A stretch of 64,000 bases of DNA from Lishizhenia tianjinensis (GCF_900116425.1 NZ_FPAS01000001.1:186001-250000); one strand, 5' to 3'; positions 1 to 9,752 are shown, counted from the first letter of the stretch. Notes: generated by a model not told the origin, from the sequence alone. Translations and numbers: made by a program.

Positions 1-30
1 TCTATATGGTCTTTTATTTCTTGTAGCATG
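1..30 (-). CDS. possible 5' end of a CDS running off the left edge
   Basis: An ATG on the minus strand at position 30 opens a frame reading M-L-Q-E-I-K-D-H-I up to the window edge. It lies downstream of the helicase terminator. Only nine codons are visible, so neither coding status nor function can be judged. Confidence 0.3.
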
Positions 31-54
31 ACTTAAATATAAAGTAAACCCAAC

Positions 55-90
55 AAAAAACGACGAAACTCTACTGAATTTCGTCGTTAA
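55..90 (-). terminator. intrinsic terminator of the helicase gene
   Basis: Perfect inverted repeat AACGACGAAA / TTTCGTCGTT (59-68 and 79-88). Read on the minus strand it is followed by a run of six T. It lies just after the helicase stop. Confidence 0.8.
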
Positions 91-113
91 AAATGTGCCG
101 TTTTTATAAATCT

Positions 114-1628
114 TTACTCGTCGTCTAAAACTGCTCTCAGCTTTTGTCTTAATTGACGGTTATAAGTCTCTAATAAGTACTTAAAGTAATTTTTCGTACT
201 CTTAGCTATTAATTTCGTATACTGCTTTAAACGGTGCTCTATGTGCTCTTGTAAGCTTTCCATAATGTCAAGAGCATCGTAGAAGTCCGTAGCCTTGTCT
301 TTAATGGCATCAAAGTGATTATCTACAGATAAATCTACCGCCATTTTTCCTGGTCTACCTTCATCCACCAAATCTTCGTAGACTTCCTTCATCCTAAACT
401 TGTTGATGATGTCCATATCCACTCTGTGTTGAATACGCTTTGGTAATTCAAAAGCAGCTTCGAATTGTAAATCATCTTGTTCAGATAAACGTGACTCTAA
501 GAAACGATCTGGGAATTGGAAAGCATCTTGCCAGTTGATGTAATCTTGCCATAAACCAAAACGTCTTACGTTGTTTCCTAAGTCTATCAACAAGAATTCA
601 TCCTTATGCGGCAATTTACGTGATCCACGACCAATCATTTGGTGATATAAAGTCAATGAACGCGTTGCTCTGTTCAAAATAATGGTTTCTACCGTTGGCT
701 CATCGAAACCTGTGGTTAAGATACCTACAGACGTTAAAATAGCATCTGGGGTTTCTTTAAACCATGAAAGGGTATCTTTTCTATCCTTGTCCGAGAAAGT
801 ACTATCCAAGTGCTTAATCTTGAATCCTCTTTTCTCAAAGGTCTCTCTTACACGTATAGAGGTTTCTATTCCCGAGTTAAAAATCAAGGTCTTCTTTCCT
901 AAAGCAACTTCTTCGTAAGCAAACAAAAGTTTCTCTTGCATGAAGTAGTTACCGTACACTAATTCAGAACTCGAAACGGTGAAGTCACCATTCGTACCTA
1001 TTTTCAAGCCGTGTAAGTTCACGTCGTAAGTATAAGTTTCTGCGTTCGCCAAGTATCCGTTTTCTATCAAAGAAGCAATACTTTCTCCCACCAATAACTT
1101 ATCGTAGTTATCGTTCAATGGCAAGGCCTTGTTGGATGAAAGGGGAGTAGCGGTAACTCCTAATATGTTCGCCTCTTGGTAATAAGCAAAAATCTTTCTA
1201 AAACTGTTGTAGTGCGCCTCATCCACAATTACTAAACCTACATCTTGGATAAAGTTCGCATCGTCTTGTAAACGGTTGTTTAGGGTCTCAACCATGGCAA
1301 TAAAACACTGATACTCGTCTTGGTCTTCCAAGGTTTTCACATCACTGTTAATGATTTTGTTGTTTACTGCTATGGCGTTAAGTTGACGAGAGGTCTGTAC
1401 AGAAAGCTCAATACGGTGCGTTAAAATCAGCACTTTTTTGTTAAATAGCTCTATGTAGCGTCTCGCAATTTCTGAGAAAATAACTGTTTTACCTCCTCCT
1501 GTTGGAAGCTGATAAAGCAAGTTGAAATTATTTCCATTCGCTTCTAGTTCGTTAACGATCTGGTTAACAGTGTTCTCTTGGAACGGATATAACTTTTTTG
1601 CCTTTACTTTTACTTCTTCTTCTATCAT
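114..1628 (-). CDS. DEAD/DEAH-box superfamily 2 helicase
   Basis: ATP-dependent nucleic-acid helicase of superfamily 2, in the SSL2/RecQ-like DEAH group often annotated as 'DEAD/DEAH box helicase family protein'. Visible motifs, numbered from the upstream GTG: Walker A PTGGGKT (about 44-50), DEAH Walker B (138-141), motif III GVTATP (159-164) and motif VI QMIGRGSR (332-339). The two RecA-like domains are followed by about 150 residues of mostly charged, helical C-terminal sequence with no motif I recognise. The frame can open at GTG 1634 or ATG 1628; I prefer the ATG two codons in. It stands alone with its own terminator. Substrate (RNA or DNA) cannot be told from sequence; the restriction-helicase-like core suggests DNA, which is inference. 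Confidence 0.85.
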   Translation of the reverse strand: MIEEEVKVKAKKLYPFQENTVNQIVNELEANGNNFNLLYQLPTGGGKTVIFSEIARRYIELFNKKVLILTHRIELSVQTSRQLNAIAVNNKIINSDVKTLEDQDEYQCFIAMVETLNNRLQDDANFIQDVGLVIVDEAHYNSFRKIFAYYQEANILGVTATPLSSNKALPLNDNYDKLLVGESIASLIENGYLANAETYTYDVNLHGLKIGTNGDFTVSSSELVYGNYFMQEKLLFAYEEVALGKKTLIFNSGIETSIRVRETFEKRGFKIKHLDSTFSDKDRKDTLSWFKETPDAILTSVGILTTGFDEPTVETIILNRATRSLTLYHQMIGRGSRKLPHKDEFLLIDLGNNVRRFGLWQDYINWQDAFQFPDRFLESRLSEQDDLQFEAAFELPKRIQHRVDMDIINKFRMKEVYEDLVDEGRPGKMAVDLSVDNHFDAIKDKATDFYDALDIMESLQEHIEHRLKQYTKLIAKSTKNYFKYLLETYNRQLRQKLRAVLDDE

Positions 1629-1803
1629 CTCCACGCTTCAAAAATTGGGCTACAAAACTACAGCCTTTTTCCTGAAGAAAAAAGTTATCGGACGCTTTTA
1701 TCGTAAAGGATTGTTAAAGTGACTGATTTTAAGCCCATTTGTAGTATAAATAACTTCTATACCCATATTTGTTTTTTCTAAGCATTCCAATTGTAGAGCC
1801 TTT

Positions 1804-1811
1804 TATCTTTG
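1804..1811 (+). promoter_or_regulatory. -7 promoter element (TATCTTTG) of trxB
   Basis: Exact match to the Bacteroidota -7 consensus TAnnTTTG, 66 nt upstream of the trxB ATG. No TTG occurs at the usual 17-23 nt upstream, so the call rests on the -7 alone. Confidence 0.5.
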
Positions 1812-1877
1812 TACACCGAAAGCTAAAAGTATTATTTTAGCGCAGCGAAAAATTAGAATATAAAAAAGACATATAAA

Positions 1878-2828
1878 ATGAGCGAAGTTCAAAGAATTTC
1901 TTGTTTGATCATAGGTTCTGGTCCTGCAGGATATACAGCAGCGATTTACGCAGCACGTGCGAATATGAAACCAGTTATGTACCAAGGTATGCAGCCAGGT
2001 GGACAGTTAACTACTACAAACGAAGTAGAAAACTTCCCAGGTTACCCACAAGGTATTACTGGTCCACAAATGATGGAAGAATTAAAAGCACAGGCAGAGC
2101 GTTTTGAAACGGACGTAAGATGGGGATTCATTGAAAGAGTTGATTTTTCTGGTGAGATTCACAAAGCTTGGGCAGATGATGGAACAGAAATTCATGCAGA
2201 TACTGTGATTATTTCTACAGGAGCTTCAGCGAAGTACTTAGGATTGGATTCTGAGCAAAAATACTTGAAATTAGGTGGTGGAGTTTCTGCTTGTGCAGTT
2301 TGTGATGGTTTCTTCTACAGAGGTCAGGAAACTGTAATCGTAGGTGCTGGAGACAGTGCTTGTGAAGAGGCACACTACTTATCTAAAATCTGTACGAAAG
2401 TTACGATGTTGGTAAGACGTGATGAGTTTAGAGCTTCTAAAATCATGGCAGAGCGTGTGAAAAACACAGAGAACATTGAGATCTTGTTCAATACAGAAAC
2501 GGATGAAGTTTTAGGAGATGGACAAGTGGTAACGGGTGTACGTGTGTACAACAACAAAACGCAAGAGAAAAAAGAAATTCCAGCTACTGGTTTCTTCGTA
2601 GCGATTGGACACAAACCAAACACAGATATCTTTAAAGATTACATCAACTTAGACGAAACAGGGTACATCAAATACGAGCAACCAGGAACGTCTAAAACAA
2701 ATGTACCAGGAGTTTTTGTTGCAGGAGATGCTGCAGATAAAAACTACAGACAAGCAATTACAGCGGCAGGTACAGGTTGTATGGCAGCTTTAGATGCAGA
2801 GCGTTACTTAGCGGCGAAAGGTCACTAA
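1878..2828 (+). CDS. trxB: thioredoxin-disulfide reductase
   Basis: Cytosolic flavoenzyme that passes electrons from NADPH via FAD to thioredoxin. The 316-aa length is normal for low-molecular-weight TrxB. The FAD-binding GSGPAG motif is at residues 13-18, the redox-active CAVC at 139-142, the NADPH-binding GAGDSA motif at 156-161, and the late FAD motif GVFVAGDAAD near 277-286. The ATG follows A-rich sequence, as usual here. It is monocistronic: a -7 element lies upstream and a strong terminator follows. A second, more divergent TrxR-like flavoprotein lies at 28182-29093; this copy has the canonical motifs and is the likely true thioredoxin reductase. Confidence 0.96.
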   Translation: MSEVQRISCLIIGSGPAGYTAAIYAARANMKPVMYQGMQPGGQLTTTNEVENFPGYPQGITGPQMMEELKAQAERFETDVRWGFIERVDFSGEIHKAWADDGTEIHADTVIISTGASAKYLGLDSEQKYLKLGGGVSACAVCDGFFYRGQETVIVGAGDSACEEAHYLSKICTKVTMLVRRDEFRASKIMAERVKNTENIEILFNTETDEVLGDGQVVTGVRVYNNKTQEKKEIPATGFFVAIGHKPNTDIFKDYINLDETGYIKYEQPGTSKTNVPGVFVAGDAADKNYRQAITAAGTGCMAALDAERYLAAKGH

Positions 2829-2844
2829 GCCTTACATAAACAAT

Positions 2845-2884
2845 TTAAAAAGCCCTTCTCAGAATAGAGGAGGGCTTTTTTTGT
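2845..2884 (+). terminator. intrinsic terminator of trxB
   Basis: GC-rich stem AGCCCTTCTC...GAGGAGGGCT followed by seven T. A near-identical copy (one internal base change) follows the next gene at 4749-4785. Confidence 0.85.
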
Positions 2885-3039
2885 TCATAATGTTTATGGA
2901 GACGAACAAGATGAACATCTGACTCAACAAATGCTACGGATAAAGTTTCTCTATCAGAAATTTGATGAAAAAAAGATAAATTGAATGACAATTAAAACGG
3001 TTACTTTTTACCGTAGGTATTAACCCTAAATCAGATCCT

Positions 3040-4731
3040 ATGAAGAATTCAATTTTTACTTTAATCCTCAGTACTTTGTTGAGTGTTTATCTCGGGGCGC
3101 AACAAAATTACTTGCCTTTTACAGGTTTTACACCGAATCAAATCAGAATTACACTTACCCCTCAATTGGGAGCTTGTATGAATATAGTGAATTACGGAGC
3201 GGCTGGATTTGAATTTCCAGTGGGTAGTAATAACCATGTTTCTTTTGCGAATTCCTTTTGGTTTGGAGGAAAGTATAACAATGATAGTTTGGAAATTAGT
3301 GCCAGTAAATGGAGTTATTATGATTATAGATTTGGCAATGGTCCTTTAACGGTTGATCCAACATTAAATACAGGAACTACAGAAGATTTTGGTGATGCTT
3401 CCATAGATAGTTTAGAGATGCTAGAATGGGAACAGGTTTTTATAGTTACCAAACAAGATATTGAAATATTTAAGCAGTGGTTTATATGTGAACAAGACCC
3501 AAATTGTAATGCGAATGTCTATTATCCAAATTATCAGATTCCAAGTTCTATTATGGATTGGCCTGCACATGGAGATATTACGCAAGATCAAACTTTTTAC
3601 TTAGCACCTTTTTACGACTATGATAACGATGGGAATTATAACCCTAATGCAGGAGATTTTCCCTGTATCAAAGGAGATTACTTTGCATGGATGATATTGA
3701 ATGACCAACCATTGTCGGGCGAAAATGCCGGAGGAATGGGTGTCGAAATACATATTTCTGTTTATGGATTTGACAAGGAAGATGGAAATGTACTTGATCA
3801 AACCATTTTTGTAGAATATGATGTAATTAACCGTTCTACCGATACATTAACTGATTTTCGTTTTTTGGAATACCAAGATTTTGATTTAGGTTACCCCATG
3901 GATGATTACATAGGGACTTTGCCTTCAGAAAATGCCATATTTGTTTACAATGGAGATGATTTCGATGACGGAGCTACTGGGTATGGAAATTATCCCCCAA
4001 CCTTTACGATGAAGTTGTTAAATAAAACTGCAATACATGGGAGTTATTTTATCAATAGCTCAGGTTCTTTAGGAGACCCAAATACAGATGTTGAGTATAA
4101 TAATTACTTACATGGATTGTGGAAAAATGGAGATAGTCTTTACTATGGAGGAACAGGTTTTCCAGGTACTACAGGAGCCACAAATATGACCACGAATTGG
4201 GTTTATCCTCATCTAAGTACAACTCCTTTTAATTGGACAGAAACAAATACAAATGGTCAAGGTAATTCAAATGATTCTGATGATAGAAGAGGACATCTCG
4301 TTGCTGGAGGAGAATTGTTTTTACCGGGAACAAAATTGGAGTATGATTATGCTTTTGTGGTTTCTACTTCAAACCAAAATGGGGCACTAGCGAGTTTAAA
4401 CCAAATGTATGTTGACTTACCTTTGGTTCAAGAATTTTATAATGATTCTATTTCTGTATGTGGTCCAGGACTCAGTGGGAATTTAGGTACAGACTTCACG
4501 CAAGGGAATGAAATAAGTGTTTTCCCAAACCCAGCAAGTGATTTCGTAATTCTAAGAAGCAATTTAAGCGTAAATTTCAACTACACCTTGTTCGATGCAA
4601 GCGGAAGAGTAGCTTTGTCCGGTAATGGAAATCAGCAAACAAAAATCACCCTAAGTGACTTAACTCCAGGTTTATATTATTTAGAAATTGAAGGAAGTGA
4701 AAATCCTCCTTTTAAAATAGTAAAGCAATAA
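3040..4731 (+). CDS. secreted protein with T9SS type A C-terminal sorting domain
   Basis: A 563-aa protein with an N-terminal signal peptide (about residues 1-20, ending in LGAQQ) and a C-terminal T9SS type A sorting domain starting near FPNPASDF. It should be exported by Sec, moved over the outer membrane by the type IX system and released or anchored at the surface. The middle has an aspartate-rich stretch, DYDNDGNYNPNAGDFPC, resembling thrombospondin type 3-like calcium loops, then Cys-Ile-Lys-Gly. No enzymatic motif is visible. The next gene (5025-6641) is a clear paralogue: both carry IPxSIxxWPAHGD and DDYIGTLP. Adhesive or structural surface function is inference. Confidence 0.85.
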   Translation: MKNSIFTLILSTLLSVYLGAQQNYLPFTGFTPNQIRITLTPQLGACMNIVNYGAAGFEFPVGSNNHVSFANSFWFGGKYNNDSLEISASKWSYYDYRFGNGPLTVDPTLNTGTTEDFGDASIDSLEMLEWEQVFIVTKQDIEIFKQWFICEQDPNCNANVYYPNYQIPSSIMDWPAHGDITQDQTFYLAPFYDYDNDGNYNPNAGDFPCIKGDYFAWMILNDQPLSGENAGGMGVEIHISVYGFDKEDGNVLDQTIFVEYDVINRSTDTLTDFRFLEYQDFDLGYPMDDYIGTLPSENAIFVYNGDDFDDGATGYGNYPPTFTMKLLNKTAIHGSYFINSSGSLGDPNTDVEYNNYLHGLWKNGDSLYYGGTGFPGTTGATNMTTNWVYPHLSTTPFNWTETNTNGQGNSNDSDDRRGHLVAGGELFLPGTKLEYDYAFVVSTSNQNGALASLNQMYVDLPLVQEFYNDSISVCGPGLSGNLGTDFTQGNEISVFPNPASDFVILRSNLSVNFNYTLFDASGRVALSGNGNQQTKITLSDLTPGLYYLEIEGSENPPFKIVKQ

Positions 4732-4748
4732 CTATTTAAATTTTTTTT

Positions 4749-4785
4749 AAAAGCCCTTCTCAGTATAGAGGAGGGCTTTTTTTGT
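4749..4785 (+). terminator. intrinsic terminator after first T9SS gene
   Basis: Stem AGCCCTTCTC...GAGGAGGGCT with seven T following, nearly identical to the trxB terminator. The remaining sequence to 5024 (about 240 nt) is AT-rich with short ATTCTTAATT-like repetitions and no gene I can support. Confidence 0.85.
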
Positions 4786-5024
4786 TCATTCTATTCAAAT
4801 CATCCTAAATCATTCCTCAATCTTAATTCTGAATTCTTCATTCTTAATTAGCATTAGATGTGTATAAAGTGTTGATTTTCTGACTTTTTTCTGATAAAAC
4901 ACCCTCGGTTCTATCATTCGTAATTAGCTACCAATCACTCAATTAATTCTACGTTTTAACATAACTTTTAGGTGTGAATATTCTTTGCTTTTAACTTAAT
5001 GAAAGAACTATAAAACACACCACA

Positions 5025-6641
5025 ATGAATAAACTATTACTCTTAGTAAGCTTGTTTTTGACAAGTAGCATTTCGGCACAAATGAACAGTTTTGTTCAAT
5101 TAGATGAGAATGCCATTCAATGTATCGTAAACAGCAATGGCGAATTATTTACCGATCTTTTTAATGTAGAATCAGGGTTCAACGTCGAGAACTCACAAAA
5201 TCTACATACGATTTTCTCTAATCGTATCGTATTTGCCGGATTAGGACCTAATGGGGATTTGGTGATGACCAAACCAAATGGAAGTAATAATCTGGCCAAT
5301 GGTCCATTAAGCGTTTTGCAAGGGATGGAGTTTGGACCAGCAACCATAACACCTTCGCAAAGTAATGCATGGAGTCAGATTTTTGTGATCACACGTTCGG
5401 AAATTTCAGAATTTTACCAGTATAATGCTTGTTTGAATGACCCGAATTGTGATGAACAAACAAACTTCCCAGGGTATCAAATTCCACCTTCTATCTTAAA
5501 CTGGCCTGCACATGGTGATACAACTTTAAATGAACCCTACAACCTAGCCGCTTTTAACGATGTAAATGATGACAATGTATACAACCCACTAGACGGAGAT
5601 TACCCTTGCATTAAGGGAAAAGTGTACGCTTGGTTTATAATGAATAATTATTTGGTAGATCCTTCCGTAAATACTGCGCCAGGAGGGATAGAAATACAAG
5701 TTGAAGTGTATCAATTTGAGGAGGGCCCAAATAACCCGCCTTTGTTGAATACCGTATTTGTAGGTTATAAGGTGATCAACAGAAGCACAACACCTTTGGC
5801 CGATTTCTATTTTTCCAACTACACAGATTTTGATTTAGGAAACCCTCTGGATGATTACATAGGGACTTTGCCCGATCACAATGGCTACTTTGTTTACAAC
5901 GGTGATGATTTTGACGAAACAAGTTCATTCAGTACGGGGTTTCAAAACCATCTTCCAGCCCAAGGTGTATTTTGTTTAAATCATGAGTTAAGTGGTGCTG
6001 GTTTTGCTGATATTGATGTTTTAACCCCAATAGAGTACTACAACATTATGCGCGGTTACCACACCGATGGAAGTGTGAAATATTTTCCAGGAACTCAAAT
6101 TGCAACTGCCTTTACTTTTCCTTACACAAGCAATACTCCCTACCAGTGGTCAGAAAGTAACAGTGATGGAAATGGAATGGTGAATACGCCGGGTGATAGA
6201 AGAATGCAGGGTGCAGTTGGACCTTTTATGCTAGATGTTGGTGAGCAATTAAGTTATGATTTTGCATTTGTGTATGCTAAAGATCATTTAGCGGGACAAG
6301 GAAATTTGGGAAGTATTGATGAATTGATCGAAGACATTGAAGATGTTCAATATTATTATGACAATCAAATCACTAATTGTTCTGGAGGTTGGTTGGCCAC
6401 TGAGGAAATTGATGAGTTTATTTGTAAAGTATTTCCAAACCCTGCTACAGACTTGGTTTACATAGAGATCTCAAATCGAGCGTCAGATGTATTTTTCTTA
6501 AGAGATGTACAGGGAAGAATCGTACGAACAGGAGATATAAATATTGCCACTACCATTGATGTTCGTGACTTAACTTCGGGTGTTTATTATTTGAACTTGC
6601 AGGGACATCCAATGCAAACCTATAAAATTGTGAAACAGTAA
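5025..6641 (+). CDS. secreted T9SS type A sorting-domain protein, paralogue of the preceding gene
   Basis: A 538-aa protein with a signal peptide (residues about 1-18, ending SISAQ) and a T9SS type A tail (VFPNPATDLVYIEIS...YKIVKQ). It shares with the 3040-4731 product the IPPSILNWPAHGD segment, an aspartate-rich DVNDDNVYNPLDGDYPC stretch, NRSTTPLADF and DDYIGTLP, so the pair arose by tandem duplication and then diverged. Secretion over the outer membrane by T9SS follows from family knowledge. The biological role is unknown, and I see no catalytic motif. Confidence 0.85.
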   Translation: MNKLLLLVSLFLTSSISAQMNSFVQLDENAIQCIVNSNGELFTDLFNVESGFNVENSQNLHTIFSNRIVFAGLGPNGDLVMTKPNGSNNLANGPLSVLQGMEFGPATITPSQSNAWSQIFVITRSEISEFYQYNACLNDPNCDEQTNFPGYQIPPSILNWPAHGDTTLNEPYNLAAFNDVNDDNVYNPLDGDYPCIKGKVYAWFIMNNYLVDPSVNTAPGGIEIQVEVYQFEEGPNNPPLLNTVFVGYKVINRSTTPLADFYFSNYTDFDLGNPLDDYIGTLPDHNGYFVYNGDDFDETSSFSTGFQNHLPAQGVFCLNHELSGAGFADIDVLTPIEYYNIMRGYHTDGSVKYFPGTQIATAFTFPYTSNTPYQWSESNSDGNGMVNTPGDRRMQGAVGPFMLDVGEQLSYDFAFVYAKDHLAGQGNLGSIDELIEDIEDVQYYYDNQITNCSGGWLATEEIDEFICKVFPNPATDLVYIEISNRASDVFFLRDVQGRIVRTGDINIATTIDVRDLTSGVYYLNLQGHPMQTYKIVKQ

Positions 6642-6654
6642 TTTGAACGGAACA

Positions 6655-6694
6655 CAAAAAAGCCCACTTACCATAGGAGAGTGGGCTTTGTATT
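6655..6694. terminator. bidirectional terminator between convergent genes
   Basis: Stem AGCCCACT (6661-6668) / AGTGGGCT (6680-6687) with an A-run on the left and T-rich sequence on the right. It serves the T9SS gene on the plus strand and the 6707 gene on the minus strand. Confidence 0.8.
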
Positions 6695-6706
6695 TTTTTG
6701 TTTGAA

Positions 6707-8374
6707 TTATTTTGCTGGCTTTACCTGAACAGTAATTCGCTCAGATTCATCTTTACCACCGTGGAAACGAATCAATTCTACCATGTTTTTTTCATCCTCA
6801 ACTTCCATTAATTCTTCATCGAAACTGAAGTAGTTGTCGTCATCTACCTTTAAAGATTTTTTAACGACTTCTCCTGTAGTGGTATTGATACACGTAAACT
6901 CATACCCTTCTAATTCAGACTCCATAACCAAAGTACTTCCGGTTTGGATTTCTTTGATATCTAATTTCGGGATGGCAAGAATGATGTACTCATCTGTACT
7001 TTGGTCCATAATTTTGTTGGCCAATACATGTAAGAAATACAGTTTAAAACTCAATTCATCTTCGTGATGGTGCACAGCTGTTGAAATCGTTTTAATGTCA
7101 TCATTCTCTACATTGCTGTGGATTTGTAAGATTTTTTTACTGGTTGTTTGAATAGCCACCAATCTGTCTTCGTCATCATCGTCTTCTAAATATTCTCCTT
7201 CTTCAATAGATAGTATCGTATTGTAGTTGAATTCACCCGTTTTGGCAACGTCAATGATGTCTATATCTGTATAGAACCTACTGTCTTCATCATCTGTTTG
7301 AAGACGTTTGAAATCCAAAGCTTTGTGAGAAGCAATTGCAACTTCCATTTTGAAGTTGTAAACGCTAATTTCTTGCGAGAGTTCTTTTGTTGTTGGGTTT
7401 TCATTAATAGCTGCTACAATAATTGCATCATCAATAATTTTGTAAAAACGCTTTAAAAGTTTTTTAGAACTTTCGTGTTCAAACAATTGAATCTTGAACT
7501 CTTTTTCCTTCTTCATGTCATAGACATAAAGTGTATTCATGTCATTTAAACTGTAGGTGTTTGAGCTCGAGTAATCAGGCAAATAAGTGTAGGTTCTTAC
7601 ACCGTAAATCAGGTAACGTCCACTTTCACTCAATTGAATATTCATGTAAACTGAGCGCAAGTTGTAAGGAAAATCATCCCCGTTTTTGTGTGCTTTAAGG
7701 ATGTCTTTGTATATGCTTCTATTTTCGTCTAAAGTACTTTCGTCTTTGGCGTTTTCAAGCATTTCGTCTATGTAATCTACTTTATCCGCTACATCAATTT
7801 CAGATTCATATAAGATGTCGAACTCTTTGTCCATCACCGTTATTAAATCTTTTTCTTTAAAGCTTCTTGCGTAACATCTTGCTACGTAGTTGCGTGTTTT
7901 ACCAGACTCAGTGGTTAAATCTATATCCCACTTTTCAGGATCAAGTTTGAAGCGTTTCACTGATTTTTGTGAGGTAATAATCTGACTTTCTAAATCAATT
8001 CTTACAGCGTATAAATTGAAACCTTCTTTTTCTTTGATGGAAATCAAGAGTTTTGCTTCACCGTCTTCGATGTAATATTTGTAGTCAGTTCTTTCCTTGA
8101 TTTTTTCAAGGGTCTTTAACTTTTTCTTTTGTACAACACTGCCTTCATGAGAATATTCGAGAAGAATTTTGTTCTTGTCTAACTCAAGGTCTACGTAATT
8201 GTCTTCGAAATTGTAATAGTACAAAGACGAGGTTCTCACATCTTCGTTTTTAACCCTTAAACTAAATGTTGGATTATCGGGATAAACAGTGGGTGGAGGA
8301 GGTGGTGTTTCTTGCGACCAACCTGTGTTCATGGTCAATACAGAAGCAAGACCTAGGAGTAGGAAGTTTTTCAT
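6707..8374 (-). CDS. secreted protein of unknown function (about 555 aa)
   Basis: Not recognised as a named family. The 555-aa product begins with a signal peptide (about residues 1-20, ending GWSQ), followed by a proline run (PPPPP) and a long charged, beta-rich region with many Asp/Glu/Lys residues. No T9SS tail and no lipobox are seen, so a periplasmic location is likely (inference). The 9820-11505 gene encodes a protein of the same length and general layout: a signal peptide, alternating beta segments with 'DKEFDI' or 'DEKFNI' near the middle, and a 'YIILAIPKL' or 'YIYVAIPRI' segment near the C-terminus. The two are probably distant paralogues. Confidence 0.65.
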   Translation of the reverse strand: MKNFLLLGLASVLTMNTGWSQETPPPPPTVYPDNPTFSLRVKNEDVRTSSLYYYNFEDNYVDLELDKNKILLEYSHEGSVVQKKKLKTLEKIKERTDYKYYIEDGEAKLLISIKEKEGFNLYAVRIDLESQIITSQKSVKRFKLDPEKWDIDLTTESGKTRNYVARCYARSFKEKDLITVMDKEFDILYESEIDVADKVDYIDEMLENAKDESTLDENRSIYKDILKAHKNGDDFPYNLRSVYMNIQLSESGRYLIYGVRTYTYLPDYSSSNTYSLNDMNTLYVYDMKKEKEFKIQLFEHESSKKLLKRFYKIIDDAIIVAAINENPTTKELSQEISVYNFKMEVAIASHKALDFKRLQTDDEDSRFYTDIDIIDVAKTGEFNYNTILSIEEGEYLEDDDDEDRLVAIQTTSKKILQIHSNVENDDIKTISTAVHHHEDELSFKLYFLHVLANKIMDQSTDEYIILAIPKLDIKEIQTGSTLVMESELEGYEFTCINTTTGEVVKKSLKVDDDNYFSFDEELMEVEDEKNMVELIRFHGGKDESERITVQVKPAK

Positions 8375-8542
8375 AGTAATTTAATTTTTGCTCAAAATAA
8401 TCATTTTGGAGAAATATTAAAGAACAACAGAAGGTCCTTTTCTTTACTCTAGCGATTATTTGGTTTATAATGTGTTTTTTTGAAGGATGAAAGGACAGGA
8501 AATAAATAAAACTATACTTTTACCCCGACCAATTTAATAAGT

Positions 8543-9682
8543 ATGAATCATTTTGATGTTGCTGTGATTGGGAGTGGTCCGGCAGGAGCTTCTACAGCAT
8601 TTCATTTAGCCCAAAAAGGAATTTCAACGGTAATAATAGAAAAGGAAACTTTACCACGTTATAAAACCTGTGGTGGAGGTTTTGTGTTTAGAGGACGCAA
8701 AAATCTATCGTTTGACATAAGTGAGGTAGTGGAGGCTGAATTTAGAGCCGTAGATATTTTTCTAGGTGAAAAATTACATTTTAGAACGGAAAGAGAAGAC
8801 CCAACCATTTCTATGATAATGCGTGATTCTTTCGATAATTTGATCACTGAGAAAGCGAAAGAGTTTGGTGCGCAATTGTTAGAAAATCATAAGCTAACAG
8901 GCCTAAGGTTTGAGAACGATAAAATTTGTTTAGAAACATCGCAGGGAGAATACACCGCTAATTTTGTGATTGCTGCAGATGGGGCTTTGAGTCCGACAGC
9001 CAAGTTAGCCGGTTGGAAAGAAGATACACGTAAGTTAATTCCAGCTTTGGAGTACGAGGTAGAGGTTTCTGACGAAGATTTTGAGCGTTTATCGAAAGAA
9101 GTTCGTTTTGATATAGATGCCATTCCTTATGGTTATGCTTGGAGTTTTCCAAAGAAAAATCACTTGTCATTGGGTGTAGCTTCTGCACGAAGAACAAAAA
9201 TTAACCTCAAGAAGTACTACCAAGATTACTTAGAAACTTTGGGGATTAAAGAAGTGGTAAGTGAGTCGCAACACGGTTTCCAAATTCCTGTTTCTCCTAG
9301 AACGGATGGTTTTGTAAAGAACAACGTATTTTTAATTGGAGATGCAGCAGGTTTTGCAGATCCGATTACTGCGGAAGGTATCTCTAACGCTATTTACAGT
9401 GGTAAACTGGCAGCAGAAGCTATTGTTGAGAGTGAAGGTGAAAAAGGATTAGCTGAGAAAATATACCAAGATAAATTAGAAAGTAAACTGCTTCCGGAGT
9501 TAAGAACAGGACTTTGGTTATCGAAGTGGTTCTACGAACAAAAAACGGTGAGGAATTTAATGTTGAAAAAGTACGGACAACGCTTCAGTGAAGCCATGGC
9601 AGATGTATTCCACGGAGAAAGAAGTTATCCTACAGATATTAAAAAAGCGATTAAAGAAAAGGTGAAAGAGCTAGTCTTTTAG
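8543..9682 (+). CDS. geranylgeranyl reductase family FAD-dependent oxidoreductase
   Basis: A 379-aa flavoprotein of the geranylgeranyl reductase / FixC-like group in the p-hydroxybenzoate hydroxylase fold. Motifs: dinucleotide-binding GSGPAGAS at residues 10-17, KTCGGGF near 41-47 as in prenyl reductases, ADGALSPTAKLAG near 143-155, and the FAD-binding GDAAGFADPITAEGI near 266-280. Known members reduce prenyl double bonds of quinone or lipid side chains; the substrate here cannot be read from sequence. It sits between two related secreted-protein genes on the other strand and is followed by its own terminator. Confidence 0.85.
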   Translation: MNHFDVAVIGSGPAGASTAFHLAQKGISTVIIEKETLPRYKTCGGGFVFRGRKNLSFDISEVVEAEFRAVDIFLGEKLHFRTEREDPTISMIMRDSFDNLITEKAKEFGAQLLENHKLTGLRFENDKICLETSQGEYTANFVIAADGALSPTAKLAGWKEDTRKLIPALEYEVEVSDEDFERLSKEVRFDIDAIPYGYAWSFPKKNHLSLGVASARRTKINLKKYYQDYLETLGIKEVVSESQHGFQIPVSPRTDGFVKNNVFLIGDAAGFADPITAEGISNAIYSGKLAAEAIVESEGEKGLAEKIYQDKLESKLLPELRTGLWLSKWFYEQKTVRNLMLKKYGQRFSEAMADVFHGERSYPTDIKKAIKEKVKELVF

Positions 9683-9714
9683 CATTAAATCTCTGATTAG
9701 AACTTTTTAAAAAT

Positions 9715-9752
9715 AGAGCAGCATTTACTTTTTGTAATTGCTGCTTTTTTTG
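9715..9752 (+). terminator. intrinsic terminator of the flavoprotein gene
   Basis: Inverted repeat AGCAGCA...TTGCTGCT (9717-9723 and 9738-9745) followed by a run of T. Confidence 0.75.
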
